Assembly (NCBI GenBank): GCA_947462175.1
Contig: CANHOE010000043.1
Coordinates: 1-12,060, forward strand
Source of the DNA: Burkholderiales bacterium
Lineage (GTDB): Bacteria; Pseudomonadota; Gammaproteobacteria; Burkholderiales; Burkholderiaceae_C
DNA: 12,060 nt
Direction of reading: 5' to 3'
Shown here in pieces: positions 1-6,515 of this stretch. Position 1 is the stretch's first letter; each line of letters begins with the position of its first letter. The notes beneath the pieces were generated by a model. The model searched no databases. It saw nothing but the letters and a program-made list of their open reading frames with translations, and had not been told where the DNA came from. Position numbers and translations under genes: made by a program.

Positions 1-48
1 CGACAGGTGCGGGGCTCTCAGCGCAGCCACAGGCAAGTGGCAACCGCC

Positions 49-618
49 TTACTTGGCCTTCTTGATGCGCGAGATCTTTGTGCCTTCGATGCTCAGGCTG
101 GCCATCAGGCCCGACTGGTCGAAGATGAATGCGTAGGCGTCGTCCTTGAGGGTCGACGAAGAGAGGTTCTTCGCGAGACCTTCGTTGGCAACGACCACCG
201 TCGGGCCGACGCCGATTTCCCAGCCCTTGGTGTCCTCGATGTATTTCACCGCTTTGGGGCTCATCAGGAACACCACGTAGCCGTAGGACTCGGCACCGGC
301 TTGCCATCCCCAGGAAGCAGAAACGGAGTTGAAGTAGCCGTTGAAGGTGCCGCCTTTGGTGAGCACGCCTTCACCGTAGCTGCCACCGAAGATCAGACCC
401 GCCTTGACGATCTTCGGAAACACCAGGATCGCCCGGGCGTTCTTCGACAGGGCCTCGGCGGTCGGGTTGGTTTTGTAAAGCGTTTGCAGGGCCTGGGCGG
501 CGTCCTTGTTCAGGTCTTCCGCAGTGGCTGCCAGAGCGGTGGTGCCGATGATCCCGAGCGACAACGAGGTGGCTGTGACGAGGATCATCTTCAATGCGTT
601 GCGTCGAATGGTGCTCAT
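49..618 (-). CDS. Exported SYLF-domain (YSC84-like) lipid-binding protein
   Basis: 189 residues. Residues 1-30 form a signal peptide: basic start (R5, R6, K10), hydrophobic core at about 11-26, and a likely cut after ALA at 28-30. The mature part carries the SYLF/YSC84 domain (about 55-189), seen in the run ARAILVFPKIVKAGLIFGGS, then YGEG, the GWQAGAESYG segment at 104-113 and a C-terminal DAYAFIFDQSGLMASLSIEGTKI block. In other proteins this domain binds phosphoinositides or other lipids. Bacterial versions are small periplasmic or envelope proteins of uncertain role, so periplasmic lipid binding is inferred. The start is supported by AGGAAA about 6 bases upstream of the ATG. The protein ends in a basic RIKKAK tail. 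It is divergent from the DUF1275 gene across about 180 bases with no strong promoter visible to me. A 5-bp hairpin without a T-run (26-41) lies after the stop. Confidence 0.9.
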   Translation of the reverse strand: MSTIRRNALKMILVTATSLSLGIIGTTALAATAEDLNKDAAQALQTLYKTNPTAEALSKNARAILVFPKIVKAGLIFGGSYGEGVLTKGGTFNGYFNSVSASWGWQAGAESYGYVVFLMSPKAVKYIEDTKGWEIGVGPTVVVANEGLAKNLSSSTLKDDAYAFIFDQSGLMASLSIEGTKISRIKKAK

Positions 619-798
619 GGGGTTTCCTGATAAGGGTGGGTCAAGGCATGCACCTTACGTCTCCGATGCGCCATCCGCTGTGCGCCACCGGACAGACGCG
701 GTGTGCGCCCGCACGCAGCGCTGCTGTAGGACGGCGCCGATGCGCCTCGGCCGGGTGGCTCACACTTCCACCCGTGAGGTCTTGCCCGGGAGTGCCAC

Positions 799-1551
799 AT
801 GCCGATTGCCTACGTCAGACACCTGACCAGCCGCCACCGCACCACGCAAGCTAATCGCCATCTCGGCTTCGCGCTGTGCTTCGTGGCCGGTGCCATCAAC
901 GCCGGTGGCTTCCTCGCGGTGCAGCAGTACACCTCGCACATGACAGGCATCGTGTCCTCAATGGCTGACCAGATCGCGCTGGGCGCCTACGATCTGGTCT
1001 GGGATGGTGCCGGTGGACTGCTGTCGTTCCTGGCGGGTGCGGCCACGTCTGCCATGCTGGTCAATTACGCCCGCCGGCACCAGATGCACAGCGAGTACGG
1101 CCTGCCGCTGCTCATCGAGGCCTTGCTGCTGCTGTGCTTCGGCGTTCTGGGCGCATGGCTGTCGCACATCGAGGGTCTGTTCGTGCCTGTGACGGTGATG
1201 CTGCTGTGCTTCATCATGGGTTTGCAGAACGCGGTCATCACCAAGCTTTCGCATGCGGAGATCCGCACCACGCACATCACCGGCATCGTGACCGACATCG
1301 GCATCGAACTGGGCAAGCTCCTGTACTGGAATGGCGCCACCGGGCCGGAACGCCACCCGGTGCGTGCCGACCGCCAGCGCATTGCCGTGCTCTGCGGACT
1401 GGCGGGCTGCTTCTTCGTGGGTGGGGTCACCGGTGCGATCGGCTTCAAGCACGTTGGCTACGTATCGACGCTGCCGCTGGCACTGATCCTGGTGGTGCTG
1501 GCTGGCGTCCCGGCCTTTGACGACCTTCTGGCCTGGCGACGCCGTCGCTGA
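799..1551 (+). CDS. YoaK/DUF1275 family inner-membrane protein
   Basis: 250 residues, mostly hydrophobic, with about six membrane segments. Family signs are the first-helix region GAINAGGFLAVQQYTSHMTG (about 31-50) and the later MGLQNAVITKLSHAEIRTTHITGIVTDIGIELG block (about 140-172); the conserved T(S)HMTG and TTHITG pairs are typical of DUF1275. The N-terminus (about 20 residues) and the C-terminal RRRR are basic, consistent with cytoplasmic ends under the positive-inside rule. No biochemical function is established for the family; transport of a small molecule is often guessed but not shown. The ATG at 799 is preceded by GGGAG, a reasonable ribosome binding site. Length is normal for the family. 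The alcohol dehydrogenase gene follows after about 100 bases on the same strand, but no functional link is evident. Confidence 0.9.
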   Translation: MPIAYVRHLTSRHRTTQANRHLGFALCFVAGAINAGGFLAVQQYTSHMTGIVSSMADQIALGAYDLVWDGAGGLLSFLAGAATSAMLVNYARRHQMHSEYGLPLLIEALLLLCFGVLGAWLSHIEGLFVPVTVMLLCFIMGLQNAVITKLSHAEIRTTHITGIVTDIGIELGKLLYWNGATGPERHPVRADRQRIAVLCGLAGCFFVGGVTGAIGFKHVGYVSTLPLALILVVLAGVPAFDDLLAWRRRR

Positions 1552-1649
1552 GTGGGTCAGCGCACAGACGCTGCTCTCATCGCGGCGCATCGTGCGCCAT
1601 CGGGGCGGCAGTTCGCCTGCGCTTTCATCGCTTTCGCAAAGGCACCGAC

Positions 1650-2705
1650 ATGACCAGCCGAATGCAAGTCGCCGCTGTCGAGCAGTTTGGCCAGCCACTG
1701 GCGATGCGCGAATGGATCGTGCCGACACCGGGCGTGGGTCAGATCCTGGTCAAGACCGAAGCCTGCGGCGTGTGTCATACCGACCTGCACGCGATGCGCG
1801 GCGACTTTCCCATCAACGCAGCACTGCCGTTCATTCCGGGCCACGAGGGCATCGGGCGGGTGGTCGCGATGGGACCCGGCGTCACGGCGGTGAAGGAGGG
1901 TGACCGGGTCGGCGTGCCGTGGCTTTACTCGGCTTGTGGACACTGCGAACACTGTCTGGCCGCCTGGGAAACCGTCTGCGGCCAGGCGGAGTTCGGCGGC
2001 TACACGAAGAACGGTGGATTCGCCGAATACATCGTTGCCGACCCGAACTACGTCGCTCACATCCCGACCGGTCTGGCCGCAGTGGATGCAGCGCCGATCA
2101 TCTGTGCCGGGGTCACTACCTACAAGGGACTGAAGGAAACGCAGGCACGACCAGGCGAGTGGGTGGTCATCTCCGGCGTCGGCGGCCTGGGACATCTGGC
2201 GATCCGATATGCGAAGGCCATGGGCCTGCACATCTGCGCCGTCGACATCGACGATGGCAAGCTGGCACATGCGATGCGCCTCGGCGCCGATGCCGTCGTC
2301 AATGCAAAACTCGACGATCCTGTGGGCGAGGTGCGCAAGGCGACAGACGGCGGGGCCCATGGCGTGCTGATCACCGCGCCGTCGCTGGCTGCGTTCCACC
2401 AGGGCGTGGCCATGACACGCAAGCGCGGCACCTGCGTGCTGGTGGGGTTGCCTCCCGGCGAGTTTCCGGTGCCGCTGTTCGACGTGGTGGCCAACTGCAT
2501 CACCATCCGCGGCTCGTTCGTGGGCACGCGGCATGACATGGCCGAGGCGCTGGCCTTCGCCGCTGCAGGGCAGGTCAAGGCCGACATCGAGTTGCAGCCC
2601 TTGTCGGCGATCAACGCGGTGATGGAGCGCTTGCAGCGCGGCGAGGTGGCGTCAAGGGTGGTGATCGACATGAGCGACTTGAGCGACATCGGACCGGCGC
2701 GATGA
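1650..2705 (+). CDS. adhP: Zinc-dependent alcohol dehydrogenase, AdhP type
   Basis: 351 residues; medium-chain dehydrogenase/reductase that oxidises primary alcohols to aldehydes, or the reverse, with NAD in the cytoplasm. Catalytic zinc ligands are visible: C42 in GVCHTDLH, H65-E66 in the GHEGIG motif, and C152 in ICAGVTTY. The structural zinc lobe is complete with C96, C99, C102 and C110. The Rossmann nucleotide site is SGVGGLGHLA at 175-184, and D199 in AVDID at the end of strand beta-2 points to NAD rather than NADP. Overall spacing and length match ethanol-active AdhP enzymes of Proteobacteria. The start at 1650 has AAAGGC about 8 bases upstream; a second ATG at 1662 is possible but lies in the conserved N-terminal strand. 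The true substrate in this organism cannot be read from sequence. The thioesterase gene lies about 150 bases downstream on the same strand. Confidence 0.93.
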   Translation: MTSRMQVAAVEQFGQPLAMREWIVPTPGVGQILVKTEACGVCHTDLHAMRGDFPINAALPFIPGHEGIGRVVAMGPGVTAVKEGDRVGVPWLYSACGHCEHCLAAWETVCGQAEFGGYTKNGGFAEYIVADPNYVAHIPTGLAAVDAAPIICAGVTTYKGLKETQARPGEWVVISGVGGLGHLAIRYAKAMGLHICAVDIDDGKLAHAMRLGADAVVNAKLDDPVGEVRKATDGGAHGVLITAPSLAAFHQGVAMTRKRGTCVLVGLPPGEFPVPLFDVVANCITIRGSFVGTRHDMAEALAFAAAGQVKADIELQPLSAINAVMERLQRGEVASRVVIDMSDLSDIGPAR

Positions 2706-2858
2706 ATCAAACAACGCTGATCAAGCCGACCGACTGTTGCTGACTGCTGTCGCACTGAGCGCGCCCGAATGGGGGCAAACGCAGCAGATTTCGCTGCTTT
2801 CGGCGAGACGCTCCTCTGATCTGCGATGCTTCGGCCTGCAACTCCAGGCCACGCCTCC

Positions 2859-3323
2859 GTGTCACCCAACGAACTCAAGCACTTCCTGCACCGAAACGTG
2901 CCGCTGTCTCAGGCGATGCGGGTCGGTGTCGACTTGATCGAGGCTGAGCGGCTGGTGCTCTCGGCACCGAAGGCCCCCAACCTGAATCAGCACGGCACCA
3001 TCTTTGGCGGCAGCGCGGCCACGCTGGGTGTGCTGGCGGCCTGGGCGCTGCTGCATACGCGGCTGATTCAGCAGGCGGTGCACTGCAAGCTGGTGGTTCA
3101 GCGCAGTGCGATGGAATACGAGGCGCCGATGTCGGGCGTGTTCACTGCCACGGCCACGCTGGCCGCGGGGGCGGACTGGGACATGTTCATGGCGGCCTAT
3201 CACGCGCACGGCAAAGCGCGGATTCAGGCGCAGGCGGTGTTACACAGCGCAGGCCAACGCGCCGCGCTGTTCACCGGCGAGTTCGTTGCGGTTCGTGAAG
3301 CTGTGGTCACGACGGCAACATGA
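2859..3323 (+). CDS. YiiD C-terminal-type hot-dog thioesterase
   Basis: 154 residues from the GTG at 2859; the frame also opens at an ATG at 2826, but the extra 11 residues (MLRPATPGHAS) look non-conserved. The core matches the putative thioesterase domain found at the C-terminus of E. coli YiiD: N41-x-N43-x-H45-G46-T47-I48-F49-G50-G51 followed by the long central helix SAATLGVLAAWALLHTRL that packs in the hot-dog fold, and then beta strands including CKLVVQRSAMEYEAPM. Acyl-thioester hydrolysis is the expected chemistry; the substrate is unknown. Here the domain stands alone, without the GNAT acetyltransferase domain that precedes it in YiiD. The stop codon at 3321-3323 touches the hairpin at 3327-3347. 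No strong Shine-Dalgarno precedes either start, so the exact N-terminus is uncertain. Confidence 0.82.
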   Translation: MSPNELKHFLHRNVPLSQAMRVGVDLIEAERLVLSAPKAPNLNQHGTIFGGSAATLGVLAAWALLHTRLIQQAVHCKLVVQRSAMEYEAPMSGVFTATATLAAGADWDMFMAAYHAHGKARIQAQAVLHSAGQRAALFTGEFVAVREAVVTTAT

Positions 3324-3347
3324 AAATCGCCGCGAAGATCGCGGCGA
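3323..3347 (-). terminator. Intrinsic terminator after the 36-residue ORF
   Basis: A perfect 9-bp stem, TCGCCGCGA and TCGCGGCGA, encloses a 3-base loop (3327-3347). On the minus strand it is followed at once by TTTT (3326-3323), the layout of a Rho-independent terminator for transcripts coming from the small ORF at 3394-3504. On the plus strand the stem directly follows the thioesterase stop codon but lacks a T-run, so it may only protect or weakly end that transcript. Confidence 0.65.
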
Positions 3348-3393
3348 CGATGTGGTTCGAGAGAAGAAGACAGTCCACCGGTTGGCGGCGCAA

Positions 3394-3504
3394 TCAGTGT
3401 TTCTTCTCCGGCACACCCAGGCCGTAGCGGCGCACGGTGGACGCCCCCAGGATGTCGAAGAGTCGGGCCAGCTTGCGGTCAAGTTCGGAAAGAAAGTCGG
3501 ACAT
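3394..3504 (-). CDS. Small hypothetical protein (36 residues)
   Basis: A short ORF on the minus strand reading MSDFLSELDRKLARLFDILG, then ASTVRRYGLGVPEKKH. I do not recognise a family. It is supported as a gene by three things: AAGG 8 bases upstream of the ATG, a strong intrinsic terminator 47 bases past the stop, and an FNR-like palindrome about 55 bases upstream of the start. The first 20 residues would form an amphipathic helix (leucine/phenylalanine on one face; D, E, R and K on the other), and the C-terminal half is basic. There is no signal peptide and no clear membrane segment. It could be a small regulatory or accessory peptide, but no function can be assigned. It runs towards the thioesterase gene and away from the acidic protein gene. 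Confidence 0.6.
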   Translation of the reverse strand: MSDFLSELDRKLARLFDILGASTVRRYGLGVPEKKH

Positions 3505-3558
3505 TGGGCGCCTTCAAATGAAATTGAAACCCGTCAACGATAGCCGAGGCCACTGCGA

Positions 3559-3572
3559 TTGATCAAGGTCAA
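3559..3572. promoter_or_regulatory. FNR/ANR-like binding site
   Basis: TTGATCAAGGTCAA matches the FNR/ANR/DNR consensus TTGAT-N4-ATCAA at all but one position. Its centre (3565.5) is about 61 bases from the start codon of the 36-residue ORF on the minus strand and about 110 bases from that of the acidic protein on the plus strand. On the plus strand TGGAAT at 3596-3601 sits where a -10 box belongs for a site centred at -41.5 (class II activation). On the minus strand no equally good -10 is seen, though TATCGT at 3542-3537 is possible. Oxygen-responsive control is inferred from the motif alone. Confidence 0.5.
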
Positions 3573-3674
3573 TGAAGCGGCCGAAGGAAGCCCCTTGGAA
3601 TCGTTGATGGCTCGAAAATTTGCTGGCATGCACTCGTCCAAGGGAACAACATCAGCGCACCAAGGAGACTGCCC

Positions 3675-3983
3675 ATGAAACCCGATGACACCGCTGAAGA
3701 CGGACCATTCGCCAAACTGGTCGACGAACAACTCGAACTCGCTGCAGCCCGACTGCCGGCTCTGGAGCCGGCAGTGGCGCATCCCTCGCCTGTCGATCAT
3801 GAGGAGCGGCGCGAGCCTCACACCACACTCGAAGACGTTCTGCTCGGCAACGCCGAACCCACGCCGGAGATGCTGGAGGAACTGGCGGCACTGGATGCCG
3901 CCCCGGCGCTGAGCGACGAGGAGCTGGCACGTCAGGCGCTGGCCGATGGCGGCGCCGACAACGACCCCTCCACTCCCGAGTAG
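3675..3983 (+). CDS. Highly acidic hypothetical protein (102 residues)
   Basis: No family recognised. The protein has 26 Asp/Glu against 6 Lys/Arg and no Cys, Trp or Tyr, so it is strongly acidic and probably soluble and cytoplasmic. Two stretches look helical: residues 11-30 (PFAKLVDEQLELAAARLPAL) and 64-90 (PEMLEELAALDAAPALSDEELARQALAD). The middle and C-terminus, rich in Pro, Gly and Asp, are probably disordered. A very good ribosome binding site (AAGGAGA, about 8 bases upstream) supports the ATG at 3675. An FNR-like box and a matching -10 element lie upstream at 3559-3601, suggesting expression under low oxygen. The YebC-family gene follows 58 bases downstream and may be read through from here, although it also has a possible promoter of its own. 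Confidence 0.75.
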   Translation: MKPDDTAEDGPFAKLVDEQLELAAARLPALEPAVAHPSPVDHEERREPHTTLEDVLLGNAEPTPEMLEELAALDAAPALSDEELARQALADGGADNDPSTPE

Positions 3984-4007
3984 TGCCAGAGCAGCGTCGG
4001 CGCTGCA

Positions 4008-4013
4008 TAGAAT
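4008..4013 (+). promoter_or_regulatory. Possible -10 element for the yebC-family gene
   Basis: TAGAAT matches TATAAT in 5 of 6 positions and lies 28 bases before the start codon at 4042, which would give a leader of roughly 20 bases holding the AAGGGAG ribosome site. No good -35 hexamer is found 16-18 bases upstream, so this is a weak call. Confidence 0.3.
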
Positions 4014-4041
4014 CCGCGGCTATTCAAAGGGAGCGTCGAAC

Positions 4042-4752
4042 ATGGGTGCGCAGTGGAAAGCCAAGCACAAGGACCTCGCTGCCAATGCCAGGGGGCAACT
4101 GTTCGGCAAGCTGGCCAAGGACATCATGATCGCGGCTCGGCAGGGCCCCGATCCAGCAGCGAATTCGCGTTTGCGACTGGTCGTCGAGCAAGCGCGCAAG
4201 GTCTCGATGCCGAAGGAGACACTGGAACGTGCGATCAAGAAGGGCGCGGGCCTGACTGGCGAGGCCGTGCATTTCGAGCATGCGCTTTATGAAGGTTTCG
4301 CGCCGCACCGCGTGCCGGTGATGGTCGAGTGCCTGACCGACAACGTGAATCGGGCCGCGTCTGAAATGCGCGTGCTGTTCCGCAAAGGGCAACTCGGCGC
4401 CTCGGGCTCGGTGGCCTGGGATTTCGACCACCTGGGCATGATCGAAGCCGAGCCGATCGCCGCCGGCGCTGACCCGGAGCTGGCGGCCATCGAGGCCGGC
4501 GCGCAGGATTTCGAGGCGTCCGACGATGGTGCCACCCTGTTCCTGACCGACCCGACCGACCTCGATCTGGTCAGCCGTGCGCTGCCGGCGCAGGGCTTCA
4601 CCGTGCTGTCTGCGAAGCTGGGCTACAAACCCAAGAGCCCAGTTTCGCCCGCCAGTCTCAGCGCTGAACAGCTGGAAGAGGTCGAAGCGTTTCTGGCCGC
4701 GCTGGATGGCAACGAAGACGTGCAGAACGTCTATGCCGGATTACAAGGCTGA
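4042..4752 (+). CDS. YebC/PmpR (TACO1-like) family protein
   Basis: 236 residues, cytoplasmic. The N-terminal domain is clear: MGAQWKAKHKDLAANARGQLFGKLAKDIMIAARQGPDPAANSRLRLVVEQARKVSMPKETLERAIKKGAG, with the family's KAK, AAKxG-like and N-x-x-L-x-x-x-V-x-x-A-R pattern. It is followed by the YEGF segment (about 87-90), LTDNVNRAASEMR (about 102-114) and GxxxxSVAWDFDHLG (about 121-136), then the C-terminal LEEVEAFLAALDGNEDVQNVYAGL. The first residues lack the usual AGHSKWANIKHRK of classical YebC, so it is closer to the YeeN/short-start group. The family was first called transcriptional regulators (PmpR), but recent work on bacterial and mitochondrial members points to a ribosome-bound role in translating proline-rich stretches; which applies here is unknown. 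The ATG at 4042 (AAGGGAG upstream) is preferred over an in-frame ATG at 3946 that overlaps the acidic gene. DUF3297 follows 19 bases later. Confidence 0.9.
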   Translation: MGAQWKAKHKDLAANARGQLFGKLAKDIMIAARQGPDPAANSRLRLVVEQARKVSMPKETLERAIKKGAGLTGEAVHFEHALYEGFAPHRVPVMVECLTDNVNRAASEMRVLFRKGQLGASGSVAWDFDHLGMIEAEPIAAGADPELAAIEAGAQDFEASDDGATLFLTDPTDLDLVSRALPAQGFTVLSAKLGYKPKSPVSPASLSAEQLEEVEAFLAALDGNEDVQNVYAGLQG

Positions 4753-4771
4753 GCACCACTCAACACCCAAC

Positions 4772-5020
4772 ATGAACGACACCGTGACCAAACCCCCGCT
4801 GCCCGACCACCTGTCGATCGACGCCCGCAGCCCGCACCATGTGGCTGCCGTGTTCGAGCACTCGGTCGGCATCCGTTTCAACGGCAAGGACCGCGGCGAT
4901 GTCGAGGAGTACTGCATCAGCGAAGGCTGGATCAAGGTACCGGCCGGCAAGGCAGTGGACCGCAAGGGGCAGCCGCTGCTGATCAAGCTGAAGGGCCAGG
5001 TCGAGGCTTTCTACCGCTGA
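4772..5020 (+). CDS. DUF3297 family protein
   Basis: 82 residues. The sequence LPDHLSIDARSPHHVAAVFEHSVGIRFNGKDR, followed by VEEYCISEGWIKVPAGKAVDRKGQPLLIKLKG, is typical of the small DUF3297 proteins of Proteobacteria, which have no known function. It is mixed in charge, with no signal peptide or membrane segment, so cytoplasmic. The ATG at 4772 matches the family N-terminus (MND...KPPLPDHLSI); the frame is open further upstream through the yebC gene but that part is a shadow. It starts 19 bases after the yebC-family stop, with no terminator between, so the two are probably cotranscribed. Its last 10 bases overlap the end of the convergent MFS gene on the other strand. Confidence 0.88.
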   Translation: MNDTVTKPPLPDHLSIDARSPHHVAAVFEHSVGIRFNGKDRGDVEEYCISEGWIKVPAGKAVDRKGQPLLIKLKGQVEAFYR

Positions 5021-6444
5021 ACGTCCGGCAGGGCGCTGCCCCTGCTGACGCTGGCACCGTCGCCAGGCCGCAGCGTCCAGAAGGACAGCGACGACGCGAT
5101 CGTCAGCACGCCCAGCGTCAGGAACGCGTGGTGCAGGGCGCCGATCATGGCGGCGCGATCCGTCTGTGGCAGCTCGCCCAGGTACCAACCTGCGACCAGT
5201 GATCCGCAGGCCAGGCCGAAGCTCAGTGACAGCTGCTGCATCGAACTGGCGATGGTGCTTGCCATGCTGGAATCCGGTGTGTCGATGTCGGCATAGGCCA
5301 TCGAATTCATGCTCGAAAACTGCAGCGAGTTGAAGAATCCCTGCGCCAAGCCAAGGCCGATGATGGCCGCCAATGGCGTCTCCTGATCGACCGTGGCGAA
5401 CAACAAGATGGTGATGCCGATCATCACCGTGTTGACGACCAGAACCTGCTTGTAGCCAAAGCGCCGCAGCACCGGCTGCGACACCAGTTTCATGCCCATC
5501 GCGGCGAGCGCGGTGGGCATCATCAACAGGCCGGACTGCCAAGCCGGCAGGCCCAGCCCGAGCTGGTACAGCAGCGGCAGCAGGAACGGCAGACCGCCGA
5601 CGCCCAGTCGCGTGACGAAGCCGCCGACCACCGACACGCGGAAGGTTCGGGTCTTGAACAGGCCGAGCCGGAGTAACGGATAGGCGGTATGGCGCGCATG
5701 CCAGACGTAGCCTGCCAGCAGGCTGATCGACAGCAGAAACAGGACCGCGAGCGAGGTGGCATCTATGCGGTGCTCGCCAAAGATTTCCAGCAGCCATGAC
5801 AGCAGCGCGATGCCACTGCCGAACAGCACCAGGCCGATCACGTCCAATGGCCGTGGCGAGTCGCCCCGGTAGTCCGGCATGTGGCGATGGATCATCCACA
5901 GTGCCATCAGACCCACTGGCAGGTTCACGAAGAAGATGACCCGCCAGGACCATGCATGCACGATCAGCCCGCCGACGGTGGGCCCGAGCAGCGGGCCGAT
6001 CAGCGCCGGGATGATGACGAAGTTCATCGCCGTCAGCAGCTCTGACTTGGCAAATGTTCGGATGATGGCCAGCCGGCCGACAGGCATCATCATGGCCGCG
6101 CCGATGCCCTGAAGAATGCGCGCAGCGACCAGCATCTGCACATTCACTGCCAGGCCGCACAGCATCGAGGCGACCGTGAAGATCGCCACTGCGATCATGA
6201 ACACGCGCCGTGTGCCGAAGCGGTCTGCCATCCAGCCGCTGATCGGTATGCAGACGGCCAGGCTCAGGATGTAGCTGGCAACCACCGCCTTCAGGCTCAG
6301 CGGCGTGACCTGCAGGCTGGCCGCCATCGTGGGCACGGCGGTGTTGACGATGGTGGCGTCGAGCTGTTCCATGAACAGCGCCGTCGCAACGACCCAGGGC
6401 AGGTACCTCTTGGTGGTCGAGTCGAGCAGGGGTACAGCCGGCAT
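5011..6444 (-). CDS. DHA2-type (EmrB/QacA) MFS drug exporter
   Basis: 477 residues, inner membrane. TM1 carries the family motif FMEQLDATIVNTAVPTMAASL (about 24-44, D29 in motif D1). Motif A is GWMADRFGTRRV at 70-81 between TM2 and TM3. Motif B contains R109 in LVAARILQGIGAAMMMPVGR, and the antiporter motif C is GPLLGPTVGG at 150-159, followed by SWRVIFFVNLPVG. These mark a proton-driven multidrug antiporter of the 14-helix group. It is somewhat shorter than EmrB or QacA (about 510), with a short C-terminal tail. No EmrA-type adaptor or TolC-like gene is adjacent, so substrate and efflux path are unknown. GAGAA lies about 6 bases before the ATG at 6444. The gene sits 71 bases behind the DUF3943 gene and could share its transcript; it ends 10 bases inside the convergent DUF3297 gene. 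Confidence 0.92.
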   Translation of the reverse strand: MPAVPLLDSTTKRYLPWVVATALFMEQLDATIVNTAVPTMAASLQVTPLSLKAVVASYILSLAVCIPISGWMADRFGTRRVFMIAVAIFTVASMLCGLAVNVQMLVAARILQGIGAAMMMPVGRLAIIRTFAKSELLTAMNFVIIPALIGPLLGPTVGGLIVHAWSWRVIFFVNLPVGLMALWMIHRHMPDYRGDSPRPLDVIGLVLFGSGIALLSWLLEIFGEHRIDATSLAVLFLLSISLLAGYVWHARHTAYPLLRLGLFKTRTFRVSVVGGFVTRLGVGGLPFLLPLLYQLGLGLPAWQSGLLMMPTALAAMGMKLVSQPVLRRFGYKQVLVVNTVMIGITILLFATVDQETPLAAIIGLGLAQGFFNSLQFSSMNSMAYADIDTPDSSMASTIASSMQQLSLSFGLACGSLVAGWYLGELPQTDRAAMIGALHHAFLTLGVLTIASSLSFWTLRPGDGASVSRGSALPDVQR

Positions 6445-6515
6445 GTTCGATTCTCGAGCAGTTCCTCGGGCCGGGCGGGAGCCCTACCCAGCGGCCTTTC
6501 CGGCGACCGGGTCGC

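Noticed and set aside
663..746. Two copies of CCGATGCGCC (663-672 and 737-746) in the divergent intergenic region
   Set aside because: Only 10 bases long and built from common high-GC words; spacing does not match a known operator pattern.
1584..1598. Perfect 6-bp hairpin (GGCGCA-TCG-TGCGCC) after the DUF1275 gene
   Set aside because: Short, no T-run, and such palindromes are expected by chance in high-GC DNA.
958..1728. 256-residue minus-strand frame antisense to the DUF1275 gene
   Set aside because: Rich in Gln, Arg and His with no domain signs, while the opposite strand encodes a clear membrane protein.
1557..2534. 325-residue minus-strand frame antisense to adhP
   Set aside because: His/Arg/Asp-rich shadow; the plus strand carries a complete zinc dehydrogenase with all ligands.
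2706..2858. Possible terminator after adhP (AGCAG-ATTTCG-CTGCT followed by a short TTT)
   Set aside because: Stem is only 5 bp and the T-run is three bases; not convincing as an intrinsic terminator.
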